DNA of 64,000 nt from Pseudonocardia kunmingensis. Lineage in GTDB: Bacteria; Actinomycetota; Actinomycetes; Mycobacteriales; Pseudonocardiaceae. The first letter of the stretch is position 1, and the number at the start of each line of letters is the position of its first letter. Position numbers and translations under genes: made by a program. The notes below the pieces were generated by a model. It did not search any database. It was not told the origin of the DNA and saw nothing but the letters and a program-made list of their open reading frames with translations. The DNA is taken from assembly GCF_006716445.1 (NCBI RefSeq), contig NZ_VFPA01000001.1:2046001-2110000 (forward strand). Direction: 5' to 3'. Shown in pieces: positions 17,008-25,561 of the stretch.

Positions 17008-19031
17008 GACCGCCTCCCGTCCGCGCCGGCACCGTCGACGACGGCCTGCGCGGCCTGCCGGCTGGCCTGGTAGCGCGACAGGGCGCTCGCGGCGCCCCCG
17101 TCGGGCGGCAGTGAGAAGTCGGGCTCCTCGGACGCGGGGTGGCGCAGTTCGGGCGCCAGGTGCGCCTGCGGCACGCGACGGCGAAGGCCCGGCCGGCCCT
17201 CCCCGGTGGACGCCGGAGGCTCACCGCCGGTGCGGGGCTCCGGGATGTCCGAGTCCGCCGGGCGCGGCCGCGGCGACGGGCTGGGCGTGCGACCGCCCTC
17301 GGCCGCAGGAGGCACGGCCGGCAGCGTCTGGCGCTGGGCGCCGGTCGCGGACGGGTCGGTGCGCGCACCGTCGATCCCGTCGCCACCGGGCGGGCGGGAG
17401 CCGGCCGCCGCCGACTCGGGGTTCCACCACCCGCGCCATCCGGCGTCACCGCGGGCCGGCTCGGCCCCCGCTCCGTTCGACGCCGGCGACGGAGCTGCCG
17501 TCGAGAACGGCTCGACCCACCCCGTGCTGTCCGACGGCAGCTCGACGCGCGGTGCGGGGCGACCCGCCTCGCCGGTGACGTACGGCCGGGCGGTGGCGTG
17601 GGGCAGTGTCTCGGCGTGGGGCAGGGCCTCGGTCTGCGGCAGCGCCTCCCTGTGGTGCAGGGCCTCCCTGTTGCGCAGCGGCGCAGGCGGCGCCTCGACC
17701 CCGGGGCGGGCGAACAGCGCCGCGGGGAGCGAGACGATCGCCGTGACCCCCGAGCCGGGGGTGTTGCCGAGCGAGACGCCGACGCCGTGCCGGGCCGCGA
17801 GCCGGGCTACGACGTGGAAGCCGAGGCGCTGCGCGACCGCGAGGTCGACCTCGCGGGGCACCGCGAGCAGCTCGTTGGCCGCGTCGAGGTCGTCGGGCGG
17901 CATCCCGACGCCCCAGTCCTCGATCGTCAGCAGGTAGCCGCCGTCGTCGCGCCGGTCGGGCCGGGCGCGGATCGTCACCGCGGTGTCCGGCGGCGAGAAG
18001 CGCACCGCGTTCTCGGTGAGCTCGGCGAGCAGGTGGGTGAGGTCGGCGACGGCCTGCCCCGACACCGCGACGCGGTCGTCGATGGCGAACACGACGCGGT
18101 CCAGGTCCTCGGTCTCGGCGATCGCGGCACGCACGACGTCGCGCAGCGGCACGGGCGCCGTCCAGGTGCGCGGGGACTGCTCGCCGGCGAGCACCAGCAG
18201 GCTCTCGGCGTTGCGGCGGACCCGGGTGGCGAGGTGGTCGAGGGTGAACAGGTCGGAGAGCGTGTCCGGGTCGCGCTCCTTCTCCTCGAGCTGGTTGATG
18301 ATGTCCAGCTGGCGGTAGAGCATGCTCTGGTTGCGCCGGGCGAGGTTCACCAGCATGTCCGAGGTGAAGCGGCGGCGTCCGATCTCCGCGTCGGCGGTGA
18401 GCAGCCGACGGCCCAGCGCCTCCTTCTCGGTCTGCTCGTCCTCGGTGATGCGCCAGAAGATGACCATGCCGACGCACGCGAAGAGCACCGCGATGCCGTG
18501 GATGGCCGACCACAGCCAGGGGTTCGCCTGCCCCGCGGGGTGCGAGAAGATCAGGCCACCCAGCCAGAGGGTGCCGATGCCGTGGCTGACCACGGTGAAC
18601 CCGACGTTCCAGAGGAACGGCACCCAGTCCTGGTACAGCGCGATGAAGCCGATGATGATGAAGAAGTGGAAGTGCGCCTCGATGCTGCCCGAGGTGAGCA
18701 CCACCAGTCCGGCGGAGCAGAAGACCAACCCGCCGGTGATCATGGAGGACGCCAGCCGCCTGGTGCGCAGGACGTGGCCCAGCACGAGGAAGGCGACCGG
18801 CGCGATCAGCGCGTAGCCCACCACGAGGGGCGAGTTGCCCAGCGCCAGGCCGAGCACGGCGATGGCGGGCAGGTGGATCGCCAGCACCCACTGCAGGAGA
18901 CGGTGGCGCCGGTGCCACGACCTGTCGTCGAGCGTGTTGCCGCGCGGCAGGTAGGCCAGCAGGCGGTTCGCCGCCCCGCCCTCTCCGTCGACCCCCTCCA
19001 CGGGAGGACCGATCGGCGTACTGGTCTGCAT
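17004..19031 (-). CDS. Conservon sensor histidine kinase (CvnA-like)
   Basis: 675 residues. Five or six membrane helices (about 45-205) carry a MASE-like sensor with many aromatic residues; a cytoplasmic dimerisation region contains LDHLATRVRRNAESLLVL, the usual conservon His box, and the ATPase has LAELTENAVRFSPP (N box) and DWGVGMP. After about residue 450 comes a long disordered tail with a degenerate Glu-Ala-Leu-Pro-His repeat (REALHHREALPQTEALPHAETLPHA...), then Pro-rich sequence. ATG 19031 has GGAGCAG upstream. It heads the kinase-Roadblock-DUF742-GTPase operon. Signal unknown. Confidence 0.9.
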   Translation of the reverse strand: MQTSTPIGPPVEGVDGEGGAANRLLAYLPRGNTLDDRSWHRRHRLLQWVLAIHLPAIAVLGLALGNSPLVVGYALIAPVAFLVLGHVLRTRRLASSMITGGLVFCSAGLVVLTSGSIEAHFHFFIIIGFIALYQDWVPFLWNVGFTVVSHGIGTLWLGGLIFSHPAGQANPWLWSAIHGIAVLFACVGMVIFWRITEDEQTEKEALGRRLLTADAEIGRRRFTSDMLVNLARRNQSMLYRQLDIINQLEEKERDPDTLSDLFTLDHLATRVRRNAESLLVLAGEQSPRTWTAPVPLRDVVRAAIAETEDLDRVVFAIDDRVAVSGQAVADLTHLLAELTENAVRFSPPDTAVTIRARPDRRDDGGYLLTIEDWGVGMPPDDLDAANELLAVPREVDLAVAQRLGFHVVARLAARHGVGVSLGNTPGSGVTAIVSLPAALFARPGVEAPPAPLRNREALHHREALPQTEALPHAETLPHATARPYVTGEAGRPAPRVELPSDSTGWVEPFSTAAPSPASNGAGAEPARGDAGWRGWWNPESAAAGSRPPGGDGIDGARTDPSATGAQRQTLPAVPPAAEGGRTPSPSPRPRPADSDIPEPRTGGEPPASTGEGRPGLRRRVPQAHLAPELRHPASEEPDFSLPPDGGAASALSRYQASRQAAQAVVDGAGADGRRS

Positions 19032-19586
19032 GGAGATCTGCTCCGTCCGGTCGCCATCGCCGTTGCGTACTGGTAGTCGGCGGACAGTACAAGGAGATCC
19101 GGGTTCCGTGGGAACGGTGATCGCCGCCATGCGCGAAATGGCCTAACCGTCCGGCCGCTCGCCTCGGGCATTCGCCCGCTCGGCTCGCCCCGATCTCGGC
19201 GAACGGACCGGTGAAGTCCAGCATCAACTACGGCACGCAGGCGAACGCGTGCGTAGCGTGACGCGGGTACGTCTCTGAGCGCCGAGGGACCGCCGTTGGG
19301 CGCGGTGCGACGAACACTGTGTGTCCGTGCCGTTCAGCGCAGTGCCGTTAGGCCAAATGGCCGCCAGAGTGCGGCCGTTCGACCGCCGAACGTGCGGCCG
19401 AGGGCGGTTACAGTTCAATCACGCACCGCCCCTCCGCTCCCCCAACGATCGACAGGCCGGGGAGGTGCGCCCACCGCGACCGCAGGGGTCGATGACGATC
19501 CGCGGGCGCACATTGGCGCGGGCCGCCCATTCACGCGGTCCGTTGTTCGGGCGCGCCCGAGGAAAATCGCGACAACGGAGATCAGT
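19032..19586. other. 555-bp divergent region between conservon and hoxX
   Basis: No gene recognised. AAATGGCCTAAC (19136-19147) and the inversely placed GTTAGGCCAAAT (19347-19358) share the core GTTAGGCCA, one near each promoter side, and could be sites for one regulator. GTACTG and CAGTAC pair at 19067-19090. CGTTCG and CGAACG pair at 19376-19392, with GTGCGGCCG on both flanks. An AT-richer patch, GGTTACAGTTCAATCACG, may hold the hoxX promoter. Confidence 0.45.
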
Positions 19587-21344
19587 GTGAGAATCCTGCT
19601 GTTGTGCTCGTCGTTCAACGGCCTCACCCAGCGGATCTGGACCGACCTGCGGGCGGACGGGCACGACGTCACGATGCAGCCGGCCGATTCCGATGCCGCA
19701 ATGCGGGCCGCGGTGGCCGCCACCGATCCGGACGTGGTCCTCTGCCCGTTCCTGAAGGAGCGCGTGCCGGACGACGTGTGGCGCTCCCGTCCCACGGTGA
19801 TCATCCATCCCGGCCCCGAAGGCGACCGCGGCCCGTCCTCGCTGGACTGGGCGATCCGCGACGCCGAGCCGGAGTGGGGGGTCACCGCGATCGGCGCGAT
19901 CGACGAGATGGACGCCGGCCCGGTCTGGGGCACCCGGGTGTTCCGGGTGCCTGCCGACCCGCCGCGCAAGAGCGCGCTCTACGCCGGTCCGGTCACGGAG
20001 GCCGCCGCCGCGCTGGCTCGCGAGGTGGTCGCGAAGGTCGCCGACCCGACGTTCGCGCCGCGCCCGCTCGACTACTCCCGCCCCGGCGTGCGCGGCCGCC
20101 TGCGGCCCACGATGCGCCAGGCCGACCGCGCCTTCTCGTGGGCCGACCCCACCGAGCACGTGCTGCGGCGCATCCGCGCGGCGGACGGCTCCCCCGGCGT
20201 CCGCAGCGAGCTGGCCGGCGTGCCGGTCTCGGTGTTCGACGCGCACCGCGGCACCGCCACCCCCGGCGAGCCCGGCTCGATCGCCCTGCGCCGGCAGGGC
20301 GCGGTGCTCGTCCGCACTGGTGACGGCGCGCTGTGGATCGGCCACCTGCGCCGCCTCGCCACCGGGGGCGGCGACGACGGCGGCCCGCGGATCAAGCTGC
20401 CGGCCACCACGGTGCTCGGTGAGCGGATCGCCGGGGTGCCCGAGGCACTGGAGCCGCTCGGGCCGCCCGCGGCCCACGACGGCCCGGCCGCCCACCACGA
20501 GATCTCCTACCACCGCAGCGGCCCGGTCGGCGTGCTCGACATCGACTTCTACAACGGCGCGATGTCCACGGCCCAGTGCCACCGGCTCGCGGCCGCGCTG
20601 CGGGCCGCCGCGGCCCAGGACACCTCGGTGCTGGTGCTGCGCGGCGGGCAGTTCTTCTCCAACGGCATCCACCTCAACGTCATCGAGGCCCGCCCGGACG
20701 CGGCCGCGGAGGCGTGGCGGAACATCAACGCGATCAACGACGTCTGCCGGGAGATCATCACCTGCACGCACCAGCTCGTCGTCGCCGCGGTGGGCGGCAA
20801 CGCCGGAGCCGGCGGGGTGATGCTCGGCCTGGGCGCCGACCAGGTGCTGCTGCGCGACGGCGTGGTGCTCAACCCGCACTACCGGACGATGGGCCTGACC
20901 GGCTCGGAGTACTGGACCTACGTGCTGCCCCGCCGCGTCGGCCCGGCCGAGGCCGAGCGGCTCACCGGCGAGTGCCTGCCGATCGGCGCCGCCGAGGCGG
21001 CCGGCACCGGCCTCGCCGACGCCGTGCTGCCCGGCGACCCCGGCGAGTTCGACGCCGCCGTGCTCGAGCGCGCCGCCCGGCTCGCCACGAGCGACGGGCT
21101 GGCGCAGCAGCTCGCCGCGAAGGCGGCCGTCCGGGCGGCGGACGAGCGGCGCAGGCCGCTGGAGACCTACCGCGTCCGCGAGCTGGCCGAGATGAGCCGG
21201 GACATCTTCGACGACCGCTACGGGTTCGCCGCGGCGCGCCACGCGTTCGTCACCAAGCAGCGGCCGCCGGCCGCGCCGGTCGCGCGCCCCAGCGCAGAGC
21301 GGGGCCGGCACGCGGCGCTGCTGACCCGCAGCGCGGGCTTCTAG
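19587..21344 (+). CDS. hoxX: HoxX-like hydrogenase maturation protein
   Basis: 585 residues in two parts. The N-terminal formyltransferase-like domain has LLLCSSFNGLTQRIW, DVVLCPFLKE and the HPGPEGDRGPSSLDWAI block typical of HoxX. The C-terminal crotonase-like domain (about 300-560) has LVLRGGQFFSNGIHLNVIE and GNAGAGGVMLGLGADQVLLR. HoxX makes the CO ligand of [NiFe] hydrogenases from formyl-tetrahydrofolate in air. GTG 19587 has GGAG six bases away. No hydrogenase structural or hyp gene is visible, so it is an orphan here, sitting between carboxylase genes; its partner must be elsewhere, or it has another role. Confidence 0.88.
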   Translation: MRILLLCSSFNGLTQRIWTDLRADGHDVTMQPADSDAAMRAAVAATDPDVVLCPFLKERVPDDVWRSRPTVIIHPGPEGDRGPSSLDWAIRDAEPEWGVTAIGAIDEMDAGPVWGTRVFRVPADPPRKSALYAGPVTEAAAALAREVVAKVADPTFAPRPLDYSRPGVRGRLRPTMRQADRAFSWADPTEHVLRRIRAADGSPGVRSELAGVPVSVFDAHRGTATPGEPGSIALRRQGAVLVRTGDGALWIGHLRRLATGGGDDGGPRIKLPATTVLGERIAGVPEALEPLGPPAAHDGPAAHHEISYHRSGPVGVLDIDFYNGAMSTAQCHRLAAALRAAAAQDTSVLVLRGGQFFSNGIHLNVIEARPDAAAEAWRNINAINDVCREIITCTHQLVVAAVGGNAGAGGVMLGLGADQVLLRDGVVLNPHYRTMGLTGSEYWTYVLPRRVGPAEAERLTGECLPIGAAEAAGTGLADAVLPGDPGEFDAAVLERAARLATSDGLAQQLAAKAAVRAADERRRPLETYRVRELAEMSRDIFDDRYGFAAARHAFVTKQRPPAAPVARPSAERGRHAALLTRSAGF

Positions 21345-21512
21345 CGCCCTGACCACATCCATTCGCCGCCTTTGGTCACGCGGCGGCGAACGGTGCGAGT
21401 CGCACGCCACGGCCCTCGCGACCGCGCTGACGCCTCTCGCGTACCGGCGCGACCGGTGATCGCCAGGAGTGGTGCGAGGGCTGCAGATCTGCCGCCCTAG
21501 CACCACCCTTAC

Positions 21513-21560
21513 TGATCATGACCGTCCCGCGTTCCGCGGAACGCACCCGTTGCATGATCA
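21513..21560. repeat. Symmetric nested palindrome
   Basis: An outer pair, TGATCATG (21513-21520) and CATGATCA (21553-21560), encloses a perfect 16-bp palindrome GCGTTCCGCGGAACGC (21529-21544), with eight bases of spacer on each side. The whole 48-bp unit is symmetric in layout, as if built for a protein binding at two concentric dyads. Confidence 0.85.
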
Positions 21561-21562
21561 AT

Positions 21563-21608
21563 GAGACGTGAGCGGGGTCTGCTGGAGATCGAACCCCGCT
21601 GACGTCTC
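21563..21608. repeat. Long inverted repeat downstream of the nested palindrome
   Basis: Arms of 16 bp (21563-21578 and 21593-21608, 15 of 16 paired) enclose a 14-base loop. With the unit at 21513-21560 it makes about 95 bp of structured DNA in the 454-bp gap after hoxX. The rest of the gap (21345-21512 and 21609-21784) shows no gene; the motif CATGACCGTCCC near 21517 recurs as CATCACCGTCCC near 21710. Confidence 0.75.
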
Positions 21609-21784
21609 GGTCGTCGGGTGGGTCCTCCTGCGGTGGGCGCGCCGTTCCCGGCTCGCGACCACTTGCCTTCGGGGTGGTCTCGTATCGGCCGCTGCACGAC
21701 CGCGTGAGCATCACCGTCCCGTCCGACGATGGTGCGCGCGGCGGCGGCCACGACAGGGCCCCGCCCGCACGGGGCGGCGTCTCG

Positions 21785-21790
21785 TAGGCT
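21785..21790 (+). promoter_or_regulatory. Probable -10 element for maf
   Basis: TAGGCT lies eight bases before the GTG at 21799, the same layout as accD5; no ribosome site, so a leaderless transcript is likely. Confidence 0.5.
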
Positions 21791-21798
21791 GACCGGCC

Positions 21799-22431
21799 GT
21801 GCGCGTCGTACTGGCCTCCGCCTCCCCCGCCCGCCGGGCCGTGCTCCGCGCCGCGGGCGTCGACCCGATCGTCGAGATCGCCGACGTCGACGAGGAGGCG
21901 CTGCTCGCGGCGATGCCGCAGGCCGCTCCGGCGGAGAAGGTGACGCACCTCGCGAGCGCGAAGGCCACCACGGTGGCGCGGCGGATCGGCAGCGCCCACC
22001 CGGACGCCGTCCTGATCGGCTGCGACTCGATGCTGCACATCGACGGCGAGCTGGTCGGCAAGCCCGGCGACGCCGACACCGCCCGCCGGCGCTGGGGGAC
22101 GATGGCGGGCGGCACCGGCGAGCTCGTCACCGGCCACGCGGTGCTCCGCCTCGCCGACGGCGAGATCGACCGCGTCGCCGAGGGCCACGCCGTCACGACG
22201 GTCCGGTTCGCCGAGCCGTCCGAGGCCGAGCTGTCGGCCTACCTCGCCACGCGCGAGCCGCTCGCCGTCGCCGGCGCGTTCACCCTCGACGGGTTGGGCG
22301 GCTGGTTCGTCGAGGGCATCGACGGCGACCCGTCGAACGTCATCGGGATCAGCCTCCCGCTCGTGCGCAGGTTGCTCGCGGGTGTCGGCGTCCGGGTCAC
22401 CGACCTCTGGAGCGCGCCGCCCGACGGGTGA
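21799..22431 (+). CDS. maf: Maf/YhdE nucleotide pyrophosphatase
   Basis: 210 residues. SASPARRAVL at the N-terminus, the conserved GCDSML and KPGDADTARR blocks, and a C-terminal GLGGWFVEGIDGDPSNVIG are the Maf signature. The enzyme hydrolyses non-canonical nucleoside triphosphates such as dTTP-like or m5UTP, acting as a housecleaning step. In mycobacteria maf lies next to accE; here a conservon and hoxX separate them, but the gene still follows the carboxylase order. The GTG start has a TAGGCT box eight bases before. Confidence 0.93.
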   Translation: MRVVLASASPARRAVLRAAGVDPIVEIADVDEEALLAAMPQAAPAEKVTHLASAKATTVARRIGSAHPDAVLIGCDSMLHIDGELVGKPGDADTARRRWGTMAGGTGELVTGHAVLRLADGEIDRVAEGHAVTTVRFAEPSEAELSAYLATREPLAVAGAFTLDGLGGWFVEGIDGDPSNVIGISLPLVRRLLAGVGVRVTDLWSAPPDG

Positions 22432-22480
22432 CCCGCGCGTCGGGGCCGGTGGGCGGGCGCCGTCGGGGCACGCTGTGGCC

Positions 22481-24061
22481 GTGGAGGTCCTGCTGCTCGT
22501 CGTCGGGCTGATGCTCGCGGCCGTGGTCCTGGTGGGGGTCGGCGACCGGTTGCGGTTGCCGTGGCCCGCGCTGATGGTGCTGCTCGGGGTGGCGGTCGCC
22601 GCCGTTCCCGGCCTGCCGGACGCGTTCGAGCTCGATCCCGAGCTGATCCTCCCGCTGTTCCTGCCGCCCTTGCTGTTCGCGACGGCGCAGCGCACGTCGT
22701 GGGCGCTGTTCCGGGCGCGCTGGCGCAGCATCGCGCTGCTGGCCGTCGCGCTGGTCGCCGTGACGATCACGGCGGTGGCCGGCACCGCGCTCGCGCTGGT
22801 GCCCGGGATCACCCTCACCGCCGCCGTGGCGCTGGGGGCGATGGTCGCGCCGCCGGACCCGGTGGCGGTCGAGGCCGTCGCGGGGTCGGTCCGCATGCCC
22901 CGCCGGCTGCTGTCGGTGCTGCAGAGCGAAGGGCTGTTCAACGACGCCACGGCGCTGGTGGTGTTCCAGACCGCCGTCCTCGCCACGGTGCAGGGCGGCG
23001 AGCTGTCCGCGCCCGGGCTGGTCCTGCGGTTCGTGGTGGGCGCGGCCGCGGCCGTGGCGCTCGGGATCGTGTTCGCCCGCGCCGCCCGGTGGGTCGCCGA
23101 CCGCGTCACCGATGCGACCGGCCGCAGCGCGCTCACCCTCGTGCTGCCGTTCGCGGTCTACCTCGCGGCGGAGGAGCTGCACGCGTCCGGGGTGGTCGCC
23201 GTCGTCGTGGTCGCGCTGCAGCTGCGCTCGGCCAGCACCGTCGACGAGGCCGCCGACCGGATCGTGCAGCGCTCGTTCTGGGACGTGGTCGAGCTGCTCG
23301 TCACGGGCGTGGCGTTCGGGCTGATCGGGCTGGACCTGCGCCAGGTGGTGACCGCGGCCGGGCCGGACCTGCCCCGGATGCTCGCCCACGCCGCGGTCGT
23401 CTGCGCCGTGGTGATCGGGGTGCGCGCGCTCTGGATGACCGGTGCCTGGCTCGTGGTCCGCCGCTCCGCCGACGCCTCCGCCGCGCCGCGCACGGGCCGG
23501 GAGGCGGTCGTCATGAGCTGGTGCGGGATGCGCGGGCTCGCGACGCTGGCGCTGGCTCTCGCCCTGCCCACCACCACGCTCGACGGCGCGTTCCCGGCGC
23601 GCGCCGAGCTGGTGGTCATCGCCTGCTCGGTGCTCGTGGTGACGCTGATCGGCCCGGGGCTCACCCTCCCCGTCCTGGTCAGGGCCCTGGGCGTGCAGGC
23701 CGACGCCGACACCGAGCACGCCGCCGAGTTGGCGATCACGCAGCGGGCCCGCCACGCCGCGCTGACCCGGATGGCGGCCGAGGAACGCAGCTACGACCTA
23801 CCCGACGAGGCGGTCGCCGCCCTGCACGAGCGCATGGCCCGCCTGGAGGCGGTGCTGCGCGGTGCGCCGGCCACGTCCGACGAGCGGGACCGCTTCGAGG
23901 CGGTGCGCCGCGGCCGGCAGCTCGCGGCGAAGGTGCAGGCCGACGCTTTGGCCGCCGCCCGCGAGGAGGTGCTGGCGGCCCGCCGCGAGCCCGGCGTCGA
24001 CCCGGAGGCGGCCGACCGGGTGCTGCGGCGCCTGGACCTGCGCACGGTGCTCCTCGACTGA
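22481..24061 (+). CDS. CPA1-family cation/proton antiporter
   Basis: 526 residues. About 12 membrane helices span residues 1-410. The ion-binding region is [18 protein letters not shown] (Asp in NDA), and [12 protein letters not shown] and [19 protein letters not shown] are further family blocks. A soluble, charged C-terminal tail of about 110 residues may regulate it. Such carriers exchange Na+ or K+ for H+ across the membrane. GTG 22481 fits the family N-terminus ([16 protein letters not shown]); GTG 22475 is an alternative. It lies between maf and sseA, an insertion relative to mycobacteria. Confidence 0.9.
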   Translation: MEVLLLVVGLMLAAVVLVGVGDRLRLPWPALMVLLGVAVAAVPGLPDAFELDPELILPLFLPPLLFATAQRTSWALFRARWRSIALLAVALVAVTITAVAGTALALVPGITLTAAVALGAMVAPPDPVAVEAVAGSVRMPRRLLSVLQSEGLFNDATALVVFQTAVLATVQGGELSAPGLVLRFVVGAAAAVALGIVFARAARWVADRVTDATGRSALTLVLPFAVYLAAEELHASGVVAVVVVALQLRSASTVDEAADRIVQRSFWDVVELLVTGVAFGLIGLDLRQVVTAAGPDLPRMLAHAAVVCAVVIGVRALWMTGAWLVVRRSADASAAPRTGREAVVMSWCGMRGLATLALALALPTTTLDGAFPARAELVVIACSVLVVTLIGPGLTLPVLVRALGVQADADTEHAAELAITQRARHAALTRMAAEERSYDLPDEAVAALHERMARLEAVLRGAPATSDERDRFEAVRRGRQLAAKVQADALAAAREEVLAARREPGVDPEAADRVLRRLDLRTVLLD

Positions 24062-24106
24062 CCGCGAGCGGCACGAGGCTCCGCTGCATCCGTCGGACGC
24101 CACGAC

Positions 24107-24112
24107 TAACCT
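24107..24112 (+). promoter_or_regulatory. Probable -10 element for sseA
   Basis: TAACCT ends seven bases before the ATG at 24120; the spacing and absence of a ribosome site suggest a leaderless mRNA. Confidence 0.5.
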
Positions 24113-24119
24113 CGCGACC

Positions 24120-25010
24120 ATGGCCCTGCCGAACGACACCGACCCGAAGCTGACCGAGTACGCGCACCCAGAGCGCCTGGTCACCACCGAGTGGCTCGCC
24201 CAGAACCTGGGCGCCGACGGGCTCGTCGTCGTGGAGTCCGACGAGGACGTGCTGCTCTACGACACCGGGCACATCCCGGGCGCGGTCAAGGTCGACTGGC
24301 ACACCGAGCTGAACGACCCCGTCACCCGCGACTACGTCGACGGCGAGCGGTTCGCCCGGCTCTGCGGCGAGCGCGGCATCACCCGCGACACCACCGTCGT
24401 CTTCTACGGCGACCGCAACAACTGGTGGGCCACCTACGCGCTGTGGGTGTTCTCCCTGTTCGGGCACCCCGACGTGCGGATCCTCGACGGCGGGCGCGCG
24501 AAGTGGGTGGCCGAGGGACGCGAGCTCACCAGCGAGCAGCCCAAGCCCACGCCCGTCGAGTACCCGGTCGTGGAGCGCGACGACGCCACGATCCGGGCCT
24601 TCAAGGAGGACGTGCTCGAGCACCTGGGAAGGCCCCTCGTCGACGTCCGCTCGCCCGGCGAGTACTCCGGCGAGCTGCTGCACATGCCCGACTACCCGCA
24701 GGAGGGCGCCGTCCGCGGCGGGCACATCCCGGGCGCCGCGAGCGTGCCGTGGGCGCGGGCGGCCGCCGAGGACGCCACGTTCAAGTCCCGCGCCGAGCTC
24801 GAGTCGATCTACCAGCAGGAGCAGGGGCTGTCCCCCGACGACGACGTGGTCGCCTACTGCCGCATCGGCGAGCGCTCCAGCCACACCTGGTTCGTGCTCA
24901 CCCACCTGCTCGGCTTCGGCCGCGTCCGCAACTACGACGGCAGCTGGACCGAGTGGGGCAACTCGGTGCGCGTGCCGATCGTGCAGGGATCGGAGCGCGG
25001 GTCGGCATGA
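24120..25010 (+). CDS. sseA: Thiosulfate/3-mercaptopyruvate sulfurtransferase
   Basis: 296 residues with two rhodanese domains. The first is inactive-like; the second holds the catalytic loop [11 protein letters not shown] after VVAY, where Cys takes the sulfur. The substrate could be thiosulfate or 3-mercaptopyruvate. It overlaps the SufE-like gene by four bases, so the persulfide may be passed on to it. In Mycobacterium the same pair (Rv3283-Rv3284) lies between maf and accA3. A TAACCT box upstream points to a leaderless start. Confidence 0.93.
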   Translation: MALPNDTDPKLTEYAHPERLVTTEWLAQNLGADGLVVVESDEDVLLYDTGHIPGAVKVDWHTELNDPVTRDYVDGERFARLCGERGITRDTTVVFYGDRNNWWATYALWVFSLFGHPDVRILDGGRAKWVAEGRELTSEQPKPTPVEYPVVERDDATIRAFKEDVLEHLGRPLVDVRSPGEYSGELLHMPDYPQEGAVRGGHIPGAASVPWARAAAEDATFKSRAELESIYQQEQGLSPDDDVVAYCRIGERSSHTWFVLTHLLGFGRVRNYDGSWTEWGNSVRVPIVQGSERGSA

Positions 25011-25462
25011 GCGAACCGACAGCGGGCACGCTGCCTCCGCAGCTCGCGGAGCTCGTCGAGGACTTCGCCGACGTCGGGCCGAAGGAGCGGCTGCAGCTGC
25101 TGCTCGAGCTCTCGCGGGAGCTGCCCGAGCTCCCCGCCCGGTACGCCGACGCGGCCGACTCGATGGAGCAGGTGCACGAGTGCCAGTCGCCGCTGTTCCT
25201 GGCGGTCGAGGTCGAGCCCGGCGCCGACCGGCGCGTCCACCTGTACTTCTCCGCCCCTCCGGAGGCCCCCACCACCCGCGGCTTCGCGTCGATCATGCAC
25301 ACCGGCCTGGACGGCGAGCCCGCCGCCGACGTGCTCGCCGTTCCCGACGACTTCTACACCGCGCTGGGGCTCGGAGAGGCGGTCAGCCCGCTGCGCCTGC
25401 GCGGGATGGCCGCCATGCTCGCGCGGATCAAGAAGCAGATCCGGATGGCCACGGCGGCCTGA
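25007..25462 (+). CDS. SufE-like sulfur-acceptor protein
   Basis: 151 residues. The fold is SufE-like: [24 protein letters not shown] forms the first helices, and the sulfur-accepting Cys is in VHECQSPLF. SufE takes persulfide from a desulfurase and passes it to Fe-S scaffold proteins; here it is paired with the SseA sulfurtransferase through an ATGA overlap, so SseA may load it. No cysteine desulfurase is nearby. Confidence 0.92.
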   Translation: MSEPTAGTLPPQLAELVEDFADVGPKERLQLLLELSRELPELPARYADAADSMEQVHECQSPLFLAVEVEPGADRRVHLYFSAPPEAPTTRGFASIMHTGLDGEPAADVLAVPDDFYTALGLGEAVSPLRLRGMAAMLARIKKQIRMATAA

Positions 25463-25472
25463 GGACGCGCAA

Positions 25473-25484
25473 CCTCAAGTCCTG
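25473..25484 (+). promoter_or_regulatory. CCTCAAGTCCTG motif before the TIGR04222-type gene
   Basis: Second copy of the motif at 15291-15302. A 9-bp inverted repeat, TGAGCCGTC and GACGGCTCA (25526-25550), lies between it and the ribosome site and may fold in the 5' leader. Confidence 0.45.
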
Positions 25485-25561
25485 GTGAAGAACGTTCCCC
25501 CGACCGGGTGTGGGCCGCAACACTGTGAGCCGTCTCATGAGGACGGCTCAGGGAGGTGTCC

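Noticed and set aside
15676-21344. Complete hydrogenase or P450 conservon cluster
   Set aside because: No hydrogenase subunit, hyp gene, or P450 is in the window; only hoxX and the four conservon genes exist.
21563-21608. tRNA, from a T-loop-like GGTTCGATC on the minus strand
   Set aside because: No acceptor, D or anticodon arms can be formed; the sequence is better explained as an inverted repeat.
24191-25462. Long Arg/Pro-rich open frames overlapping sseA, sufE-like and many other genes
   Set aside because: They are out-of-frame readings of GC-rich coding sequence; codon use and conserved domains fit the other frame.
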